Source: Nautilia sp. PV-1 (GTDB lineage Bacteria; Campylobacterota; Campylobacteria; Campylobacterales; Nautiliaceae). From it: 64,000 nucleotides of DNA. How positions within the stretch are numbered: the stretch's first letter is position 1; each line of letters starts with the position of its first letter. The position numbers were made by a program, and so were the translations under genes. The notes beneath the pieces are model-generated. The model did no database searches and was not told the DNA's origin. It saw only the letters and a program-made list of their open reading frames with translations. Positions 16,801-24,670 of the stretch are shown here, piece after piece. Location of the stretch: the NCBI RefSeq assembly GCF_004006315.1, contig NZ_CP026530.1, forward strand, positions 253,618 through 317,617. Reading direction: 5' to 3'.

Positions 16801-18368
16801 TATCCGTCATTTTCGGTAGCGATTATCAAACAGGATGTACTATCTGATATTATATAAGAAAGATCCGCGTTTACTTCAATCAGTTTATTGTTTATTATTT
16901 TTCCGTTTTTGGTGTTGGTATCTACACCCATAGCCGCTATACCGTTTTTTGGCGTGATATTAAACGTCAACTTTCCGTTATTGATTAAAGAAGCGTTGTT
17001 GTCTCCGTTTACTATCATCGATATTCCCGAAACCGGGTTTTCGTAAGAGGTTGTAAGGTCTATTAGTCCGTTATTGACGATGTTTGTGTTTGAAGCGTTA
17101 TTTGCGAGCATACCTACAAATATCCCTGAATCGGAAGTTCCCTCGATTGTGCCATAGTTGGTAAAGATGCCGTTGTTTGTGCCTACCGAAATGCCCGTGT
17201 TGTTCGTATAAATTTTTCCGTAATTTATAACCGTTCCGTTATTTTCTCCTATATAAATGTTTTCAAAATCTTGAAAATCCAAATCCGAAGGCTGCACATG
17301 ATTTATCAGAGTGCCGTTATTGATAACGGTGCCGGTGTTTGTTTGTACCGAAATGTTTTTTATATATTCTCCTCCGACGGCGTTATTGGAAATAGTACCG
17401 GTATTTGATATCGTACCGTTGTTTGTGTTTACCAAAATGCCGTTTTGTATTTTGGAAACGTTCAAGTCGTTTATCGTTATTGTCCCGGTATTAGATATCG
17501 TTCCGTTGTTTTCTACAGCTCCTATACCGGCCGTCATATATAAGTTTTCATCCGATATTAAAATAGTTCCGCTGTTTGTAACGGAGGCGTTTTTCGCATT
17601 GCCGCCTGTATATATTCCTACTAACGGTCCGGTTGAATTTTCGTCATATTTCGTAAGTTTTATACTTCCGCTGTTTATCACATTGGAAAAGTTAGTTTTT
17701 CTTATGCTTATACCTTTGCCGTTTGTGTCGATGGTTCCGCTGTTTTGCACGCTTGCATTACTGTCGAAAAACACGCTTATACCGTTTAGTTCAAATTCCC
17801 CCGCATTATAAATATTATCTTCGTTTTCGTCAGAAGGGGGTGTGATGTCTGCATTGATATTTATGGTTCCGGTGTTGGATAATAAGCCGTCATTGTGAAG
17901 AACTACGATACCGTCGGATCTTTGCGTTTCTGAGGTGTTCACGGTTATCGTTCCGTTATTGACGATACTGCCTTTATTTAGGAACCCGTATATACCAAGT
18001 TCCAAAAAATATACTGGTGAATTAAATTCGATAATACCGTTATTTATTATATCTCCGTATACCGATACGTTATGCTCAGGATTGCCGAGTACTATTCCGA
18101 CCGCTGTGTCAGGTTTGTAATTTATACTTTTAAATATGATAGATCCGTCGTTTTTAATGTAGTTTTGTTTCGGAAGATCTGTTTTATAAAGTAACATTAC
18201 CGGTTGTGAAATTTTACTTTCGTTCATATCCGTTACGAATATACTTCCCTCCGGAGTGACATATACGTTTTGGGTTGTATTTATTTCCACAGGTGTATTT
18301 ACTAAAGAGTTTATTTCCATTGAGCTTAATACTGATATGAGGGCTGCCGAGAGTATAAATCTTTTCAT
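13884..18368 (-). CDS. Large autotransporter (type Va secretion) with Asn/Gly-rich beta-helix passenger
   Basis: About 1494 residues from the ATG at 18368, chosen because it follows AAAGGAGTATTT and begins a signal peptide (MKRFILSAALISVLSS); an upstream in-frame ATG at 18410 lacks these. The passenger, up to about residue 1200, is dozens of degenerate repeats around (I)xNNGTIxNxGTI, the pattern of a right-handed parallel beta-helix. The last ~280 residues form a 12-strand-type autotransporter barrel (WFKPFYKH, YSANIRGIGIGMD, alternating aromatic strands) ending in Phe. Expected to be surface exposed, in adhesion or biofilm. No protease triad or RGD motif noticed. Its own promoter faces the divergent 18556 gene. 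Confidence 0.92.
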   Translation of the reverse strand: MKRFILSAALISVLSSMEINSLVNTPVEINTTQNVYVTPEGSIFVTDMNESKISQPVMLLYKTDLPKQNYIKNDGSIIFKSINYKPDTAVGIVLGNPEHNVSVYGDIINNGIIEFNSPVYFLELGIYGFLNKGSIVNNGTITVNTSETQRSDGIVVLHNDGLLSNTGTININADITPPSDENEDNIYNAGEFELNGISVFFDSNASVQNSGTIDTNGKGISIRKTNFSNVINSGSIKLTKYDENSTGPLVGIYTGGNAKNASVTNSGTILISDENLYMTAGIGAVENNGTISNTGTITINDLNVSKIQNGILVNTNNGTISNTGTISNNAVGGEYIKNISVQTNTGTVINNGTLINHVQPSDLDFQDFENIYIGENNGTVINYGKIYTNNTGISVGTNNGIFTNYGTIEGTSDSGIFVGMLANNASNTNIVNNGLIDLTTSYENPVSGISMIVNGDNNASLINNGKLTFNITPKNGIAAMGVDTNTKNGKIINNKLIEVNADLSYIISDSTSCLIIATENDGYIGNYGDININITHKYNINKNEHYTNFFGIFTWDMNGTIENKGNINISYFNNYELLSDNLLLAGIATGRTNPNNYIINDGNIAFSYTSNYDAGIFFKDVTMEGIAIRYVDNYFDNNGTIINKGSISASTTGIIKTLNGISLANNFGDVNNSGFINLNMSPNKTISPVKTTYKGNINGILINGDNDGNLSNNGKINISYKQTYNFEENVTGINVGADNNGNIVNKGDISINTYDYNPDKYSSDIINITGLNLKNNNYLLNKGTIAINSNYINRITAIDVNGSSYMLQNDRNILISENETTDKSMNASSTGIYVNTNKGLILNNGKIYFNSDLNTSQVDSYGIYLNTNSMKIQNKGVISGFKNAIFITDNNGTVENDGILSAIDKGINIQNTSYSVINKGTIISENTGIYTAGGNIDNSGNIYAKTGIYVSDSDTNSMVNINNTGTINASTAVEYYNTNTAQLYNTGTITGSVKDESGNLTFLNNGTVYIKNDTNDKVNSFEQVTGSLNFSIDTQKQFNGFLKANNLAIYNNKIKIGFSNQKNIVQWYNSLTTNTDNEKILGTVIYYQNVTGLSEQNLTSNSYFNFTLKHDTVTDSFYLTVYKPANEVSRTIPAVSSVSSSLLHILDNIFSSNKISNEEATLFNTLAVQNNEGKTLTIQSLTPQSTAEGANVNSILMSSLGNVISSRQNGLNSGDIMLDKNIWFKPFYKHISQSDKNGVNGYSANIRGIGIGMDKKYDADDAYCGMAFFYADGTTNINNTNDSSDIKSYSLTFYGGRRVIDYKSSLSYYLTFALQKNTTSRNIYATNITANGSYTSRALNANVALSNALKFSDNMDIIPSIALTYRYYYQPSYTETGAGALDLKVNSYNENDMVLSAGANSKVTLNTKNSIFVGIFASYNFINKTPAITSALAGADDINFQTDGLERKRVMYKLNAGFKSMLNEQSSLSLGYYFKTNFDGLKENAAAFKYNYKF

Positions 18369-18510
18369 AAATACTCCTTTTATTAATTTATTATTAATTA
18401 TAAATTTCAAAAAGCGGATTAGTCAATGACATTTCGGCTCATTTTTTAATGATAATTAAATAAAAATATTTCTATTAACCTTTCATTTACTTTTGTTGTT
18501 TATCTTTATA

Positions 18511-18539
18511 AAGCGTTGTTTACGCAAAATTTAAGCGTT
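18511..18539. promoter_or_regulatory. AAGCGTT direct repeats
   Basis: AAGCGTT at 18511-18517 and 18533-18539, 22 bases apart (two helical turns), with an inverted ACGC between. They lie between two divergent genes and just before the ribosome binding site of the gene at 18556, so an operator is possible. Confidence 0.3.
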
Positions 18540-18555
18540 AAAAGGAGGGAGGTAT

Positions 18556-18867
18556 ATGCAAGTTTCAAACAGTATGCAAATGCAACAGATGCATCAGATG
18601 AGAATGCAGGGCCAAGCCCAAGGCGGAGGCCATGGTAAAGGCATGGGCAGAATAATGCAAAGCCTTACACCTGATCAAAGACAGGATATTTCTTCACAAT
18701 TGCAAAGTCTTTCTCAGGATGACAGAAAAAACATAGTTGATCAGATTAAATCACTTGATACTTCAAGTATGTCTCAGGATCAGCTATATCAATCAATTCT
18801 TGATATTCTAAATCCAGAAACTCAAACTAATACGATAACTGCAACCAGTATAGACACTTACGCCTGA
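18556..18867 (+). CDS. Small Met/Gln-rich protein of unknown function (MQVSN type)
   Basis: 103 residues, not recognised. It begins MQVSNSMQMQQMHQMRMQGQ, followed by a Gly/His patch (GGGHGKGMG), then a helical region with a duplicated theme: LTPDQRQDISSQLQSL and LSQDDRKNIVDQIKSL (spacing about 16). The tail is TSIDTYA. No signal peptide or membrane segment. Strong ribosome binding site AAAAGGAGGGAGG. The His/Met-rich head could bind metal (speculation). The start MQVSN and a terminal I(N/D)xxA motif are shared with the 61-residue protein at 4599. Ends 10 bases into the uvrA 3' end on the opposite strand. Confidence 0.75.
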   Translation: MQVSNSMQMQQMHQMRMQGQAQGGGHGKGMGRIMQSLTPDQRQDISSQLQSLSQDDRKNIVDQIKSLDTSSMSQDQLYQSILDILNPETQTNTITATSIDTYA

Positions 18868-21668
18868 TGTTGCAGCTCTTGGGCTAAATATTTTGCGGTA
18901 TATGAAATATCCGCATAGTTTTTAGCTATTTCTTTTACATTTCCGGTAGCAATGACTTTTCCACCGCCGCTACCGCCTTCAGGACCCATATCGATTATGT
19001 AATCGGCATTTTTTATGAAATCTAAATTATGTTCGATAACGATTACGCTGTTTCCAAGATCCACAAGATGCTGAAGTACCTGAACGAGCCTGTCTATATC
19101 AGCAAAATGAAGCCCCGTTGTAGGTTCGTCGAGAATATAAAGCGTGTTACCGGTGTCGCGGCGGCTAAGTTCTTTAGAAAGTTTGATTCTCTGTGCTTCC
19201 CCTCCGCTTAGGGTCGTGGCGTTTTGTCCGAGCGTGATGTATCCGAGTCCCACGTCTTTTAGGGTTTTTAGTTTCTGTTTTATTTTCGGTATTTTTTCAA
19301 AAAACTCATACGCTTCATCCACGCTCATTTCAAGCACGTCGGCGATTGATTTGCCTTTGTATTTAATTTCCAAGGTCTGTTCGTTGTATCTTTTTCCTCC
19401 GCACGCTTCGCATGTTACCATTACATCCGGCAGGAAGTGCATTTCGATTTTTATCTGTCCTTCACCCTTACACACCTCACATCTTCCGCCTTTTACATTG
19501 AAGCTGAATCTCCCTGGCGTATAGCCTCTAAGCTGTGCTTCGGGAGTCTGGGCGAATAGGTTTCTTATATCGTCGAACACTCCCGTGTAAGTTGCCGGGT
19601 TGGAGCGTGGTGTTCTTCCGATAGGGCTCTGGTCGAGATAAATTACTTTATCGAGCTGTTTTAGCCCCGTAATTTCCACGCCTTTTACTTTTTGTATTTT
19701 GTGTGCGTGGTTAAGGATTTCCCTTGCGGTAGGCAGCAGGGTTTGAAGAATCAGTGAGCTTTTACCGCTTCCGCTGACTCCCGTTACACATACGAGGTTT
19801 CTTAGCGGGATTTTTACGTTTAAATCTTTTATGTTGTGGATATTTACGTTTTTGATTTCTATCCATTCGTTTTGAGGTCTGACTTTTGCATAGTTTATGT
19901 CTTTTTCGCGTTTTATGTATTTTGCGGTTTCGGTGTCGCTTTTTAGAAGTGCGTCAACGTCTCCGCTAAATATCACCTCTCCTCCGAATTTCCCGGCACC
20001 AGGACCGATATCCACAATATGATCTGCATTAAGGATCGTTTCCCTGTCGTGTTCCACGACTATTACTGTGTTTCCTTTGTCTCTCAGGTTTTTGAGTGTG
20101 TTGATAAGTTTTAGCGTATCCCTTTCATGCAGTCCGATACTCGGCTCGTCAAGTACGTACATAACGCCCGTAAGCCCGCTTCCTATCTGGCTTGCGATTC
20201 TGATTCTCTGGCTCTCACCACCGCTTATAGTTCTTGCGTCCCTGTGAAGGGTGAGGTATCCGAGCCCCACGTCCACAAGGAAAAAGAGTCTTTCACGTAT
20301 TTCTTTCAAAATAGGCTCGGCAATTCTTTTTTCCTGTTCGTTTAGGTGTGAGAAGTTTTCTTCGTTTTTGAAAAACTCATACGCATCGCTTATAGGCATC
20401 GATATTATTTCGCTGATTGTTTTACCCGCCACTTTTACGGCAAGGCTTTCGGGGCGCAGTCTGAAGCCTTTACACGAAGGACACACGCTCTCGCTCATTA
20501 TTTCGCTCATATCTTCGTCTTTATACAAATCCAGTGCGATTTGTCTGAGTCCCGGCCATCTTTTTGAGATTTTGTGTTTTGCGTATTCGAATTCAATGTC
20601 ATATGCCGTGCCGTTTAGGATGATTCTTTTTTGCAGGTCGTCAAGCTCGAAAAAGCTCTTGTTCATATCTATATCAAGCTCGCGGCAAAGAGCCTTGAAA
20701 AACTCCTGGTAATATTTTTTATTAAATCCCCAGATAAGCGGTATTGCGCCTTTATTCAGGGGTTTGTCTTTTATAACCTTTTCGATATCAAGTGTATAAG
20801 TTACGCCAAGCCCGTCACATTTCGGACAAGCGCCTTTTGGGGAGTTGAATGAAAAACTCACGGGTTCAAGCTCTTCAAAACTTATCTTACAGTCAAAACA
20901 CGCAAGATGTTCGCTGTAATGGATAAAGTCCCTCTCAAGCCCCAAATCTTTTGCGTTTAATATTTCTATTTCAACCTCGCCGAAACTTTTATTAAGAGCT
21001 TTTTCAACAGCTTCTGCTATACGGGATTTGTTTTCTTCTTTTACGATAACCCTGTCGATTACGGCTTTAATGGTGTGTTTTTTAGTTTTTTTAAGTTCAA
21101 TCTCCTCATCAAGCCTTACTATTACGCCGTCTATGTAGGCTCTTATGATTCCTTCTTTTCTTAGTTTTTCGATTAAATCGTGAAATTCACCCTTTTTCTC
21201 TTTTACAATCGGAGCATAAATGATAATTTTCGCGCCTTCAGGCAGTTTAAGAACCTCATTGATAATATCCTGAGGAGTCATCTGGGTAATCTGTTTGCCG
21301 CACAGGTGGCAGTGCTGGATACCGATTCTTGCGTACAGGAGTCTTAGATAATCGTATATTTCGGTAACCGTCCCCACGGTTGAACGAGGGTTTTTGGATG
21401 TTGTTTTCTGGTCAATCGCAATAGCCGGGGTAAGCCCGTCTATTTTATCCACTTCGGGCTTTCCGGTTTTTTGTAAAAACTGTCTTGCGTATGAACTGAG
21501 GCTTTCAATATATCTTCTCTGCCCCTCCGCATACAGCGTATCGAACGCAAGCGTGCTTTTGCCGCTTCCGGAAAGTCCCGTAAACACTATCAGTTTGTTT
21601 TTCGGTATTTCAAGGTTTATGTTTTTAAGATTGTTTTCCCTGGCTCCTATGATTTTTATTTTATCCAT
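18858..21668 (-). CDS. uvrA: Excinuclease ABC subunit A
   Basis: 936 residues. Damage-recognition ATPase of nucleotide excision repair. Two ABC cassettes: Walker A FTGLSGSGKST near the N-terminus and VTGVSGSGKSS in the second half; signatures ISGGESQRIR and LSGGEAQRIK; zinc-binding cysteine pairs including CEVCKGEG and CEACGGKRY. Full length, ATG start, no neighbouring uvr genes. Confidence 0.98.
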   Translation of the reverse strand: MDKIKIIGARENNLKNINLEIPKNKLIVFTGLSGSGKSTLAFDTLYAEGQRRYIESLSSYARQFLQKTGKPEVDKIDGLTPAIAIDQKTTSKNPRSTVGTVTEIYDYLRLLYARIGIQHCHLCGKQITQMTPQDIINEVLKLPEGAKIIIYAPIVKEKKGEFHDLIEKLRKEGIIRAYIDGVIVRLDEEIELKKTKKHTIKAVIDRVIVKEENKSRIAEAVEKALNKSFGEVEIEILNAKDLGLERDFIHYSEHLACFDCKISFEELEPVSFSFNSPKGACPKCDGLGVTYTLDIEKVIKDKPLNKGAIPLIWGFNKKYYQEFFKALCRELDIDMNKSFFELDDLQKRIILNGTAYDIEFEYAKHKISKRWPGLRQIALDLYKDEDMSEIMSESVCPSCKGFRLRPESLAVKVAGKTISEIISMPISDAYEFFKNEENFSHLNEQEKRIAEPILKEIRERLFFLVDVGLGYLTLHRDARTISGGESQRIRIASQIGSGLTGVMYVLDEPSIGLHERDTLKLINTLKNLRDKGNTVIVVEHDRETILNADHIVDIGPGAGKFGGEVIFSGDVDALLKSDTETAKYIKREKDINYAKVRPQNEWIEIKNVNIHNIKDLNVKIPLRNLVCVTGVSGSGKSSLILQTLLPTAREILNHAHKIQKVKGVEITGLKQLDKVIYLDQSPIGRTPRSNPATYTGVFDDIRNLFAQTPEAQLRGYTPGRFSFNVKGGRCEVCKGEGQIKIEMHFLPDVMVTCEACGGKRYNEQTLEIKYKGKSIADVLEMSVDEAYEFFEKIPKIKQKLKTLKDVGLGYITLGQNATTLSGGEAQRIKLSKELSRRDTGNTLYILDEPTTGLHFADIDRLVQVLQHLVDLGNSVIVIEHNLDFIKNADYIIDMGPEGGSGGGKVIATGNVKEIAKNYADISYTAKYLAQELQHQA

Positions 21669-21915
21669 TTATGCTCCTGTTGTTTTTATAAAACACCTAA
21701 ATGTGTTCAACAATAGTGCAAATTTCTTAACACTGCAAAAAACTAAAAAGTGCAAGCCGCTTTGCTTAAGAGCACTTTTTTTAACGCTTTTTTACATTAA
21801 AATTTGCAGTTGTTTCTATTTATTTAGGTTTATTTATTTAATAATATGCCGCTTTTTTATAAAAATTAATCGCGAATTATACCATAAATTTAAGGAAAGT
21901 TTAAGGAAAGAGTTT
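21669..21915. other. uvrA-HNH spacer, 247 bases
   Basis: No gene. It holds the bidirectional terminator at 21745-21782 and, on the minus strand, presumably the uvrA promoter downstream of it. A near-duplicated TTTAAGGAAAG occurs at 21890-21910. Confidence 0.5.
21745..21782 (-). terminator. Rho-independent terminator of the HNH operon
   Basis: AAAAAGTGC (21745-21753) pairs with GCACTTTTT (21772-21780), with an inner AAGC/GCTT. A-runs and T-runs flank both sides, so it can act in both directions. On the minus strand it ends the tauE-membrane protein-HNH transcript before uvrA. Confidence 0.75.
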
Positions 21916-22560
21916 TTAGTGATAGTTATTTTTTATTTTAATCAGTTGTTTTAATTCTTGAGGAGTATATGCGGGTTTTTTTCTATGTAACATAGCATGA
22001 CAATTTGGACATACCGGTATCATGTCTTTTATTGGATCAATTTTGTAATTTTTACCAATAGTAGCTAAATCTACAATATGATGAACATGAATAAAATTTT
22101 TACCAATTTCACCATATGTTTTTTTAAAATTAAAACCGCAAATTTGACACTCATATCCATAATGATCTATACAAATTTGTCTAGCTTTTGGATTTCTTTC
22201 ATAAGAATTAACAATTATTTGTTTTTTTGTCCCTTCATATAAATTATTGCTTTCTTCAATTTCATCTGGAAAAATATTATTGTTTAAATGAGTTGAATTA
22301 CGGTAATCAAGTAAAAATTCTATATATCTATCAAATGCACTACTATACATATAGTTACCACGTTTGTTTTTATCAAAATATTGATTGAATTTGAAGTAAT
22401 TGTTTTTTATTTTTTTTGCTATTGTTGGATCAGTAATAGAATATAAGTCATAATCTTTATAATTTACTTTTTGTAAGTCATTAGAAATTGTTGTAATTGT
22501 ATTGGCATATCTGTTTGGTTTATTGTTTTTAATAAGCCAATTTTTAAATAATTCTTTCAA
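21916..22560 (-). CDS. HNH endonuclease (restriction-like)
   Basis: 214 residues. The N-terminal ~120 residues resemble the DNA-recognition part of small restriction-like HNH proteins (LYSITDPT, then YMYSSAFDRYIEFLLDYR). The C-terminal nuclease has YERNPKARQICIDHYGYEC, CQICGF, the HVHH core (FIHVHHIVDLA) and a zinc knuckle PVCPNCHAMLHR. All catalytic and Zn residues are present. No methyltransferase gene adjoins it, so if it cuts DNA it is a solitary or modification-dependent nuclease (inference). TTG start with a weak ribosome binding site. Markedly richer in A/T codons than uvrA, hinting at acquisition. Confidence 0.85.
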   Translation of the reverse strand: MKELFKNWLIKNNKPNRYANTITTISNDLQKVNYKDYDLYSITDPTIAKKIKNNYFKFNQYFDKNKRGNYMYSSAFDRYIEFLLDYRNSTHLNNNIFPDEIEESNNLYEGTKKQIIVNSYERNPKARQICIDHYGYECQICGFNFKKTYGEIGKNFIHVHHIVDLATIGKNYKIDPIKDMIPVCPNCHAMLHRKKPAYTPQELKQLIKIKNNYH

Positions 22561-22569
22561 ATTTTTACT

Positions 22570-23025
22570 TTACTGAAATTCAATAGCCCATATAGCGAAG
22601 AAAAACACAAGCATTTCAGTGATGTACAGTTTCCATTTAGGCTGGATTTTATACAGTTCTCCCTTTATCTGCTGGTATTCGCTGTATGTAAGAGTACTAA
22701 ACATTCTTTTGATAACTGTATCGATGTAGTCGTCTCTGTCGTCGGTTTTGAGAGCGATAAAAAGGTGTCTGTAAATCATAAAAAGCTCTATCATTGCTAT
22801 AATAATCAGTGTTATATCTACAATTTTAAGAGCAATCATTTCGATAATTATTATTTCAAATATGTAAAAAATAATAGTGTAGCCTATAAGGGGATAGTGG
22901 TTTTTCAGGTAATAAAGTGCAAAAAGTTTATCAGCCGCGGAGCGGATACCGAACTTTTCAAGAGTGTATATTCTGAAACCTATCAGCATTATTATAATAA
23001 GTTCGGTTATTAGTTTTATATCCAT
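22570..23025 (-). CDS. Integral membrane protein of unknown function
   Basis: 151 residues from the ATG at 23025, which overlaps the tauE stop as TAATG and is preceded by CAAGGAAAT; an in-frame start 57 bases upstream is unlikely. About four membrane segments: residues 5-20, 47-65 (IIFYIFEIIIIEMIAL), 68-85 and the C-terminal 135-150. A charged cytoplasmic loop (KTDDRDDYIDTVIKRMF) lies between. No family recognised. Very rich in Ile. Coupled to TauE and followed 9 bases later by the HNH gene. Confidence 0.7.
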   Translation of the reverse strand: MDIKLITELIIIMLIGFRIYTLEKFGIRSAADKLFALYYLKNHYPLIGYTIIFYIFEIIIIEMIALKIVDITLIIIAMIELFMIYRHLFIALKTDDRDDYIDTVIKRMFSTLTYSEYQQIKGELYKIQPKWKLYITEMLVFFFAIWAIEFQ

Positions 23026-23765
23026 TAATTTCCTTGAAAGTACAGTTTGTATGTTGTTGCGCAAAATACGAAAATATACCATACAAGCAGAAATTTTTTA
23101 TGATGTTTTGGATGCATTGCGTGATAAAGTTTTATACCGAAATACGTTCCTATAAGAGAAGCCAGCCCGATTGTAAAGCCTTTGGAATAATCGATATGTC
23201 CGGCCAGGCTTTGTGAAATAAATCCGGAAATTGAAGAAAAAACGACAAAAAACAGGCTGAGGCTTACCGTTGTTTTAAGCCTGTAATGCAGGAATCCTAC
23301 AAGGATCGGCGTTATTAAAATGGCTCCTCCCACACCGACGCTTATAGCAATCATTCCGACAAAAAGACCAATAAAAAAAAGTTTTTTATTATCGATAGGA
23401 GGTTCTTCTTTAGGTTCGGGCACTGTTATAAAAAATCTTACAATAGCTACAAAAACAAGTGTCAGGAATACGGCACCGAGTATTTCTTTTGAAGTGTGTT
23501 TTACGATATATCCGCTAAGAGCGGCACCGATGGCGCCACCTATGGCAAGGGAGAGACCGTTTTGGATTTTTAGCAGACCTTTTTTAAAATTAAGATAAGA
23601 CCCGTACATTGAGCTTAACATCATCTGGGTGACGCTTATGCCTACCGCATCTTTGAATTCGAATCCGAGAAACAGAAGTATAGGCACTAATACGGTTCCT
23701 CCTCCTATTCCGAAAAAGCCGGAAGCGAAACCTACAAATATCCCAATAATTATGGCACTTATCAA
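23025..23765 (-). CDS. TauE/SafE (TSUP) family anion exporter
   Basis: 246 residues, about eight membrane segments in two repeated halves: GFASGFFGIGGGTVLVPILL near the start and GVGGAILITPILV in the middle, the paired glycine-rich signatures of the sulfite exporter TauE/SafE family. Substrates in the family are sulfite, sulfoacetate and other sulfur or carbon anions; here unknown. Its minus-strand TATAAT lies in the 60-base divergent gap to cheX. Confidence 0.9.
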   Translation of the reverse strand: MISAIIIGIFVGFASGFFGIGGGTVLVPILLFLGFEFKDAVGISVTQMMLSSMYGSYLNFKKGLLKIQNGLSLAIGGAIGAALSGYIVKHTSKEILGAVFLTLVFVAIVRFFITVPEPKEEPPIDNKKLFFIGLFVGMIAISVGVGGAILITPILVGFLHYRLKTTVSLSLFFVVFSSISGFISQSLAGHIDYSKGFTIGLASLIGTYFGIKLYHAMHPKHHKKFLLVWYIFVFCATTYKLYFQGN

Positions 23766-23825
23766 ATTAAGCCTTTTTTGATAAAATTATATCATAGTAA
23801 AATTTAGTAAATCTAAAGGATATGG

Positions 23826-24227
23826 ATGTTTAATATTATAAAAGAGGCGGTAAAGAATTTTATGGACTCTATTGAAGCTAAAGCCGATGAATGTAACGAA
23901 GAGGTAAAAGAGGGGTTTGTAAGTAAAATATCAATAAGCGGTGATGAAAATTATGATATTTATATCGTAGTGCCTCATGAAAAACTTTCATATATAGCGA
24001 ATTATTATTTTGGCGACGACAGCTACGATACTGAAGATTTAACTAAAGAAATAGCCAATCAGATAATCGGAAATGCTAAAATAGTGGCGCAAAAAAGAAA
24101 CGTTTCTTTTGATATTGGTGTGCCTGAGTATCTCGGAGAATTTGATAAAAACATTGAATATGACGATATACTGTCGTTTAAATTTAACGGAGATAAATGC
24201 TTTTATATCCTGTTTAAGGGGAAATAA
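23826..24227 (+). CDS. cheX: CheX-like chemotaxis phosphatase
   Basis: 133 residues. The CheX/CheC/FliY signature E-x-x-N is Glu75-Asn78 (TKEIANQIIGNAK), followed about 20 residues later by the conserved proline in DIGVPEYLGEF. CheX dephosphorylates CheY-P. The gene overlaps fliN by one base (TAATGG), so its partner may act at the flagellar switch. Good ribosome binding site (AAAGGATATGG). Confidence 0.8.
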   Translation: MFNIIKEAVKNFMDSIEAKADECNEEVKEGFVSKISISGDENYDIYIVVPHEKLSYIANYYFGDDSYDTEDLTKEIANQIIGNAKIVAQKRNVSFDIGVPEYLGEFDKNIEYDDILSFKFNGDKCFYILFKGK

Positions 24228-24538
24228 TGGAAGAAAAAAATGTAATTGACGAAGAAATCGAAGAGTATATTCCCGATTATTCGAATCTGTTAGATACGGA
24301 AGTGCTGTTTGAAAGTGATCTTGGAAGGATTGATATTACTTTAAGGGAGATTCTCGCTCTTCAAAAAGGCAGCGTAATCGACCTTCAAAAGCCGGAAGGC
24401 GAGAGTGCCGAAGTTTATATAAACGGAAGGATTATAGGAAAAGGTGAGGTAATGGTGTATGAAAAAAACCTTGCAATCAGACTTAATGAAGTTCTTGATG
24501 CAAATCAGCTTATATATTATCTGACAAAAGAACATTAG
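24227..24538 (+). CDS. fliN: Flagellar motor switch protein FliN
   Basis: 103 residues. An acidic N-terminus is followed by the SpoA domain: DTEVLFESDLGRIDITLREI, ILALQKGSVIDLQKPEGE, VYINGRIIGKGEVMV and LAIRLNEV. FliN forms the lower C-ring and docks CheY-P and the export apparatus. Linked to cheX by a TAATG overlap. Confidence 0.92.
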   Translation: MEEKNVIDEEIEEYIPDYSNLLDTEVLFESDLGRIDITLREILALQKGSVIDLQKPEGESAEVYINGRIIGKGEVMVYEKNLAIRLNEVLDANQLIYYLTKEH

Positions 24539-24540
24539 GC

Positions 24541-24580
24541 AAGTTGTAAAGTAGATAAGTTATGAAGTTGTGAAGGGAAT
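24541..24580 (+). repeat. Octamer array, left arm
   Basis: Five degenerate 8-mers, AAGTTGTA, AAGTAGAT, AAGTTATG, AAGTTGTG, AAGGGAAT, starting two bases after the fliN stop. The facing array is at 24616-24655; 13 bases AAGTAGATAAGTT (24549-24561) are perfectly complementary to 24640-24652. Confidence 0.65.
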
Positions 24581-24615
24581 TTTAAAAGATAAAATACGAT
24601 AACATTGCATATATG

Positions 24616-24655
24616 CCTTTCACAACTTACCTACTTAACAACTTATCTACTTAAA
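24616..24655 (-). repeat. Octamer array, right arm (inverted)
   Basis: CCTTTCAC, AACTTACC, TACTTAAC, AACTTATC, TACTTAAA: the same family in reverse orientation. With the left arm it can form a long imperfect hairpin of about 115 bases between fliN and the fliO-like gene. Confidence 0.65.
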
Positions 24656-24670
24656 AAAGAAGGAGTATTT

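Noticed and set aside
17311-17811. 166-codon open frame opposite the autotransporter
   Set aside because: Mirror of the NNGTI repeats (gives low-complexity Pro/Val/Leu runs), no ribosome binding site.
13884-18368. Periodic repeats that could suggest a CRISPR array or tandem DNA repeat
   Set aside because: The repeats are degenerate, in frame and encode a beta-helix; no constant repeat with unique spacers of fixed length.
18411-18480. Fur box near TAATGATAATTAAAT between the autotransporter and the 18556 gene
   Set aside because: Only one half-site matches the 7-1-7 Fur pattern; expected by chance in AT-rich DNA.
21394-21954. 186-codon plus-strand frame over the uvrA 5' end
   Set aside because: Antisense of uvrA running through the terminator; composition unlike a protein.
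22570-23082. Longer start for the 151-residue membrane protein
   Set aside because: The upstream start lies within tauE without a ribosome binding site, while ATG 23025 has CAAGGAAAT and a TAATG overlap.
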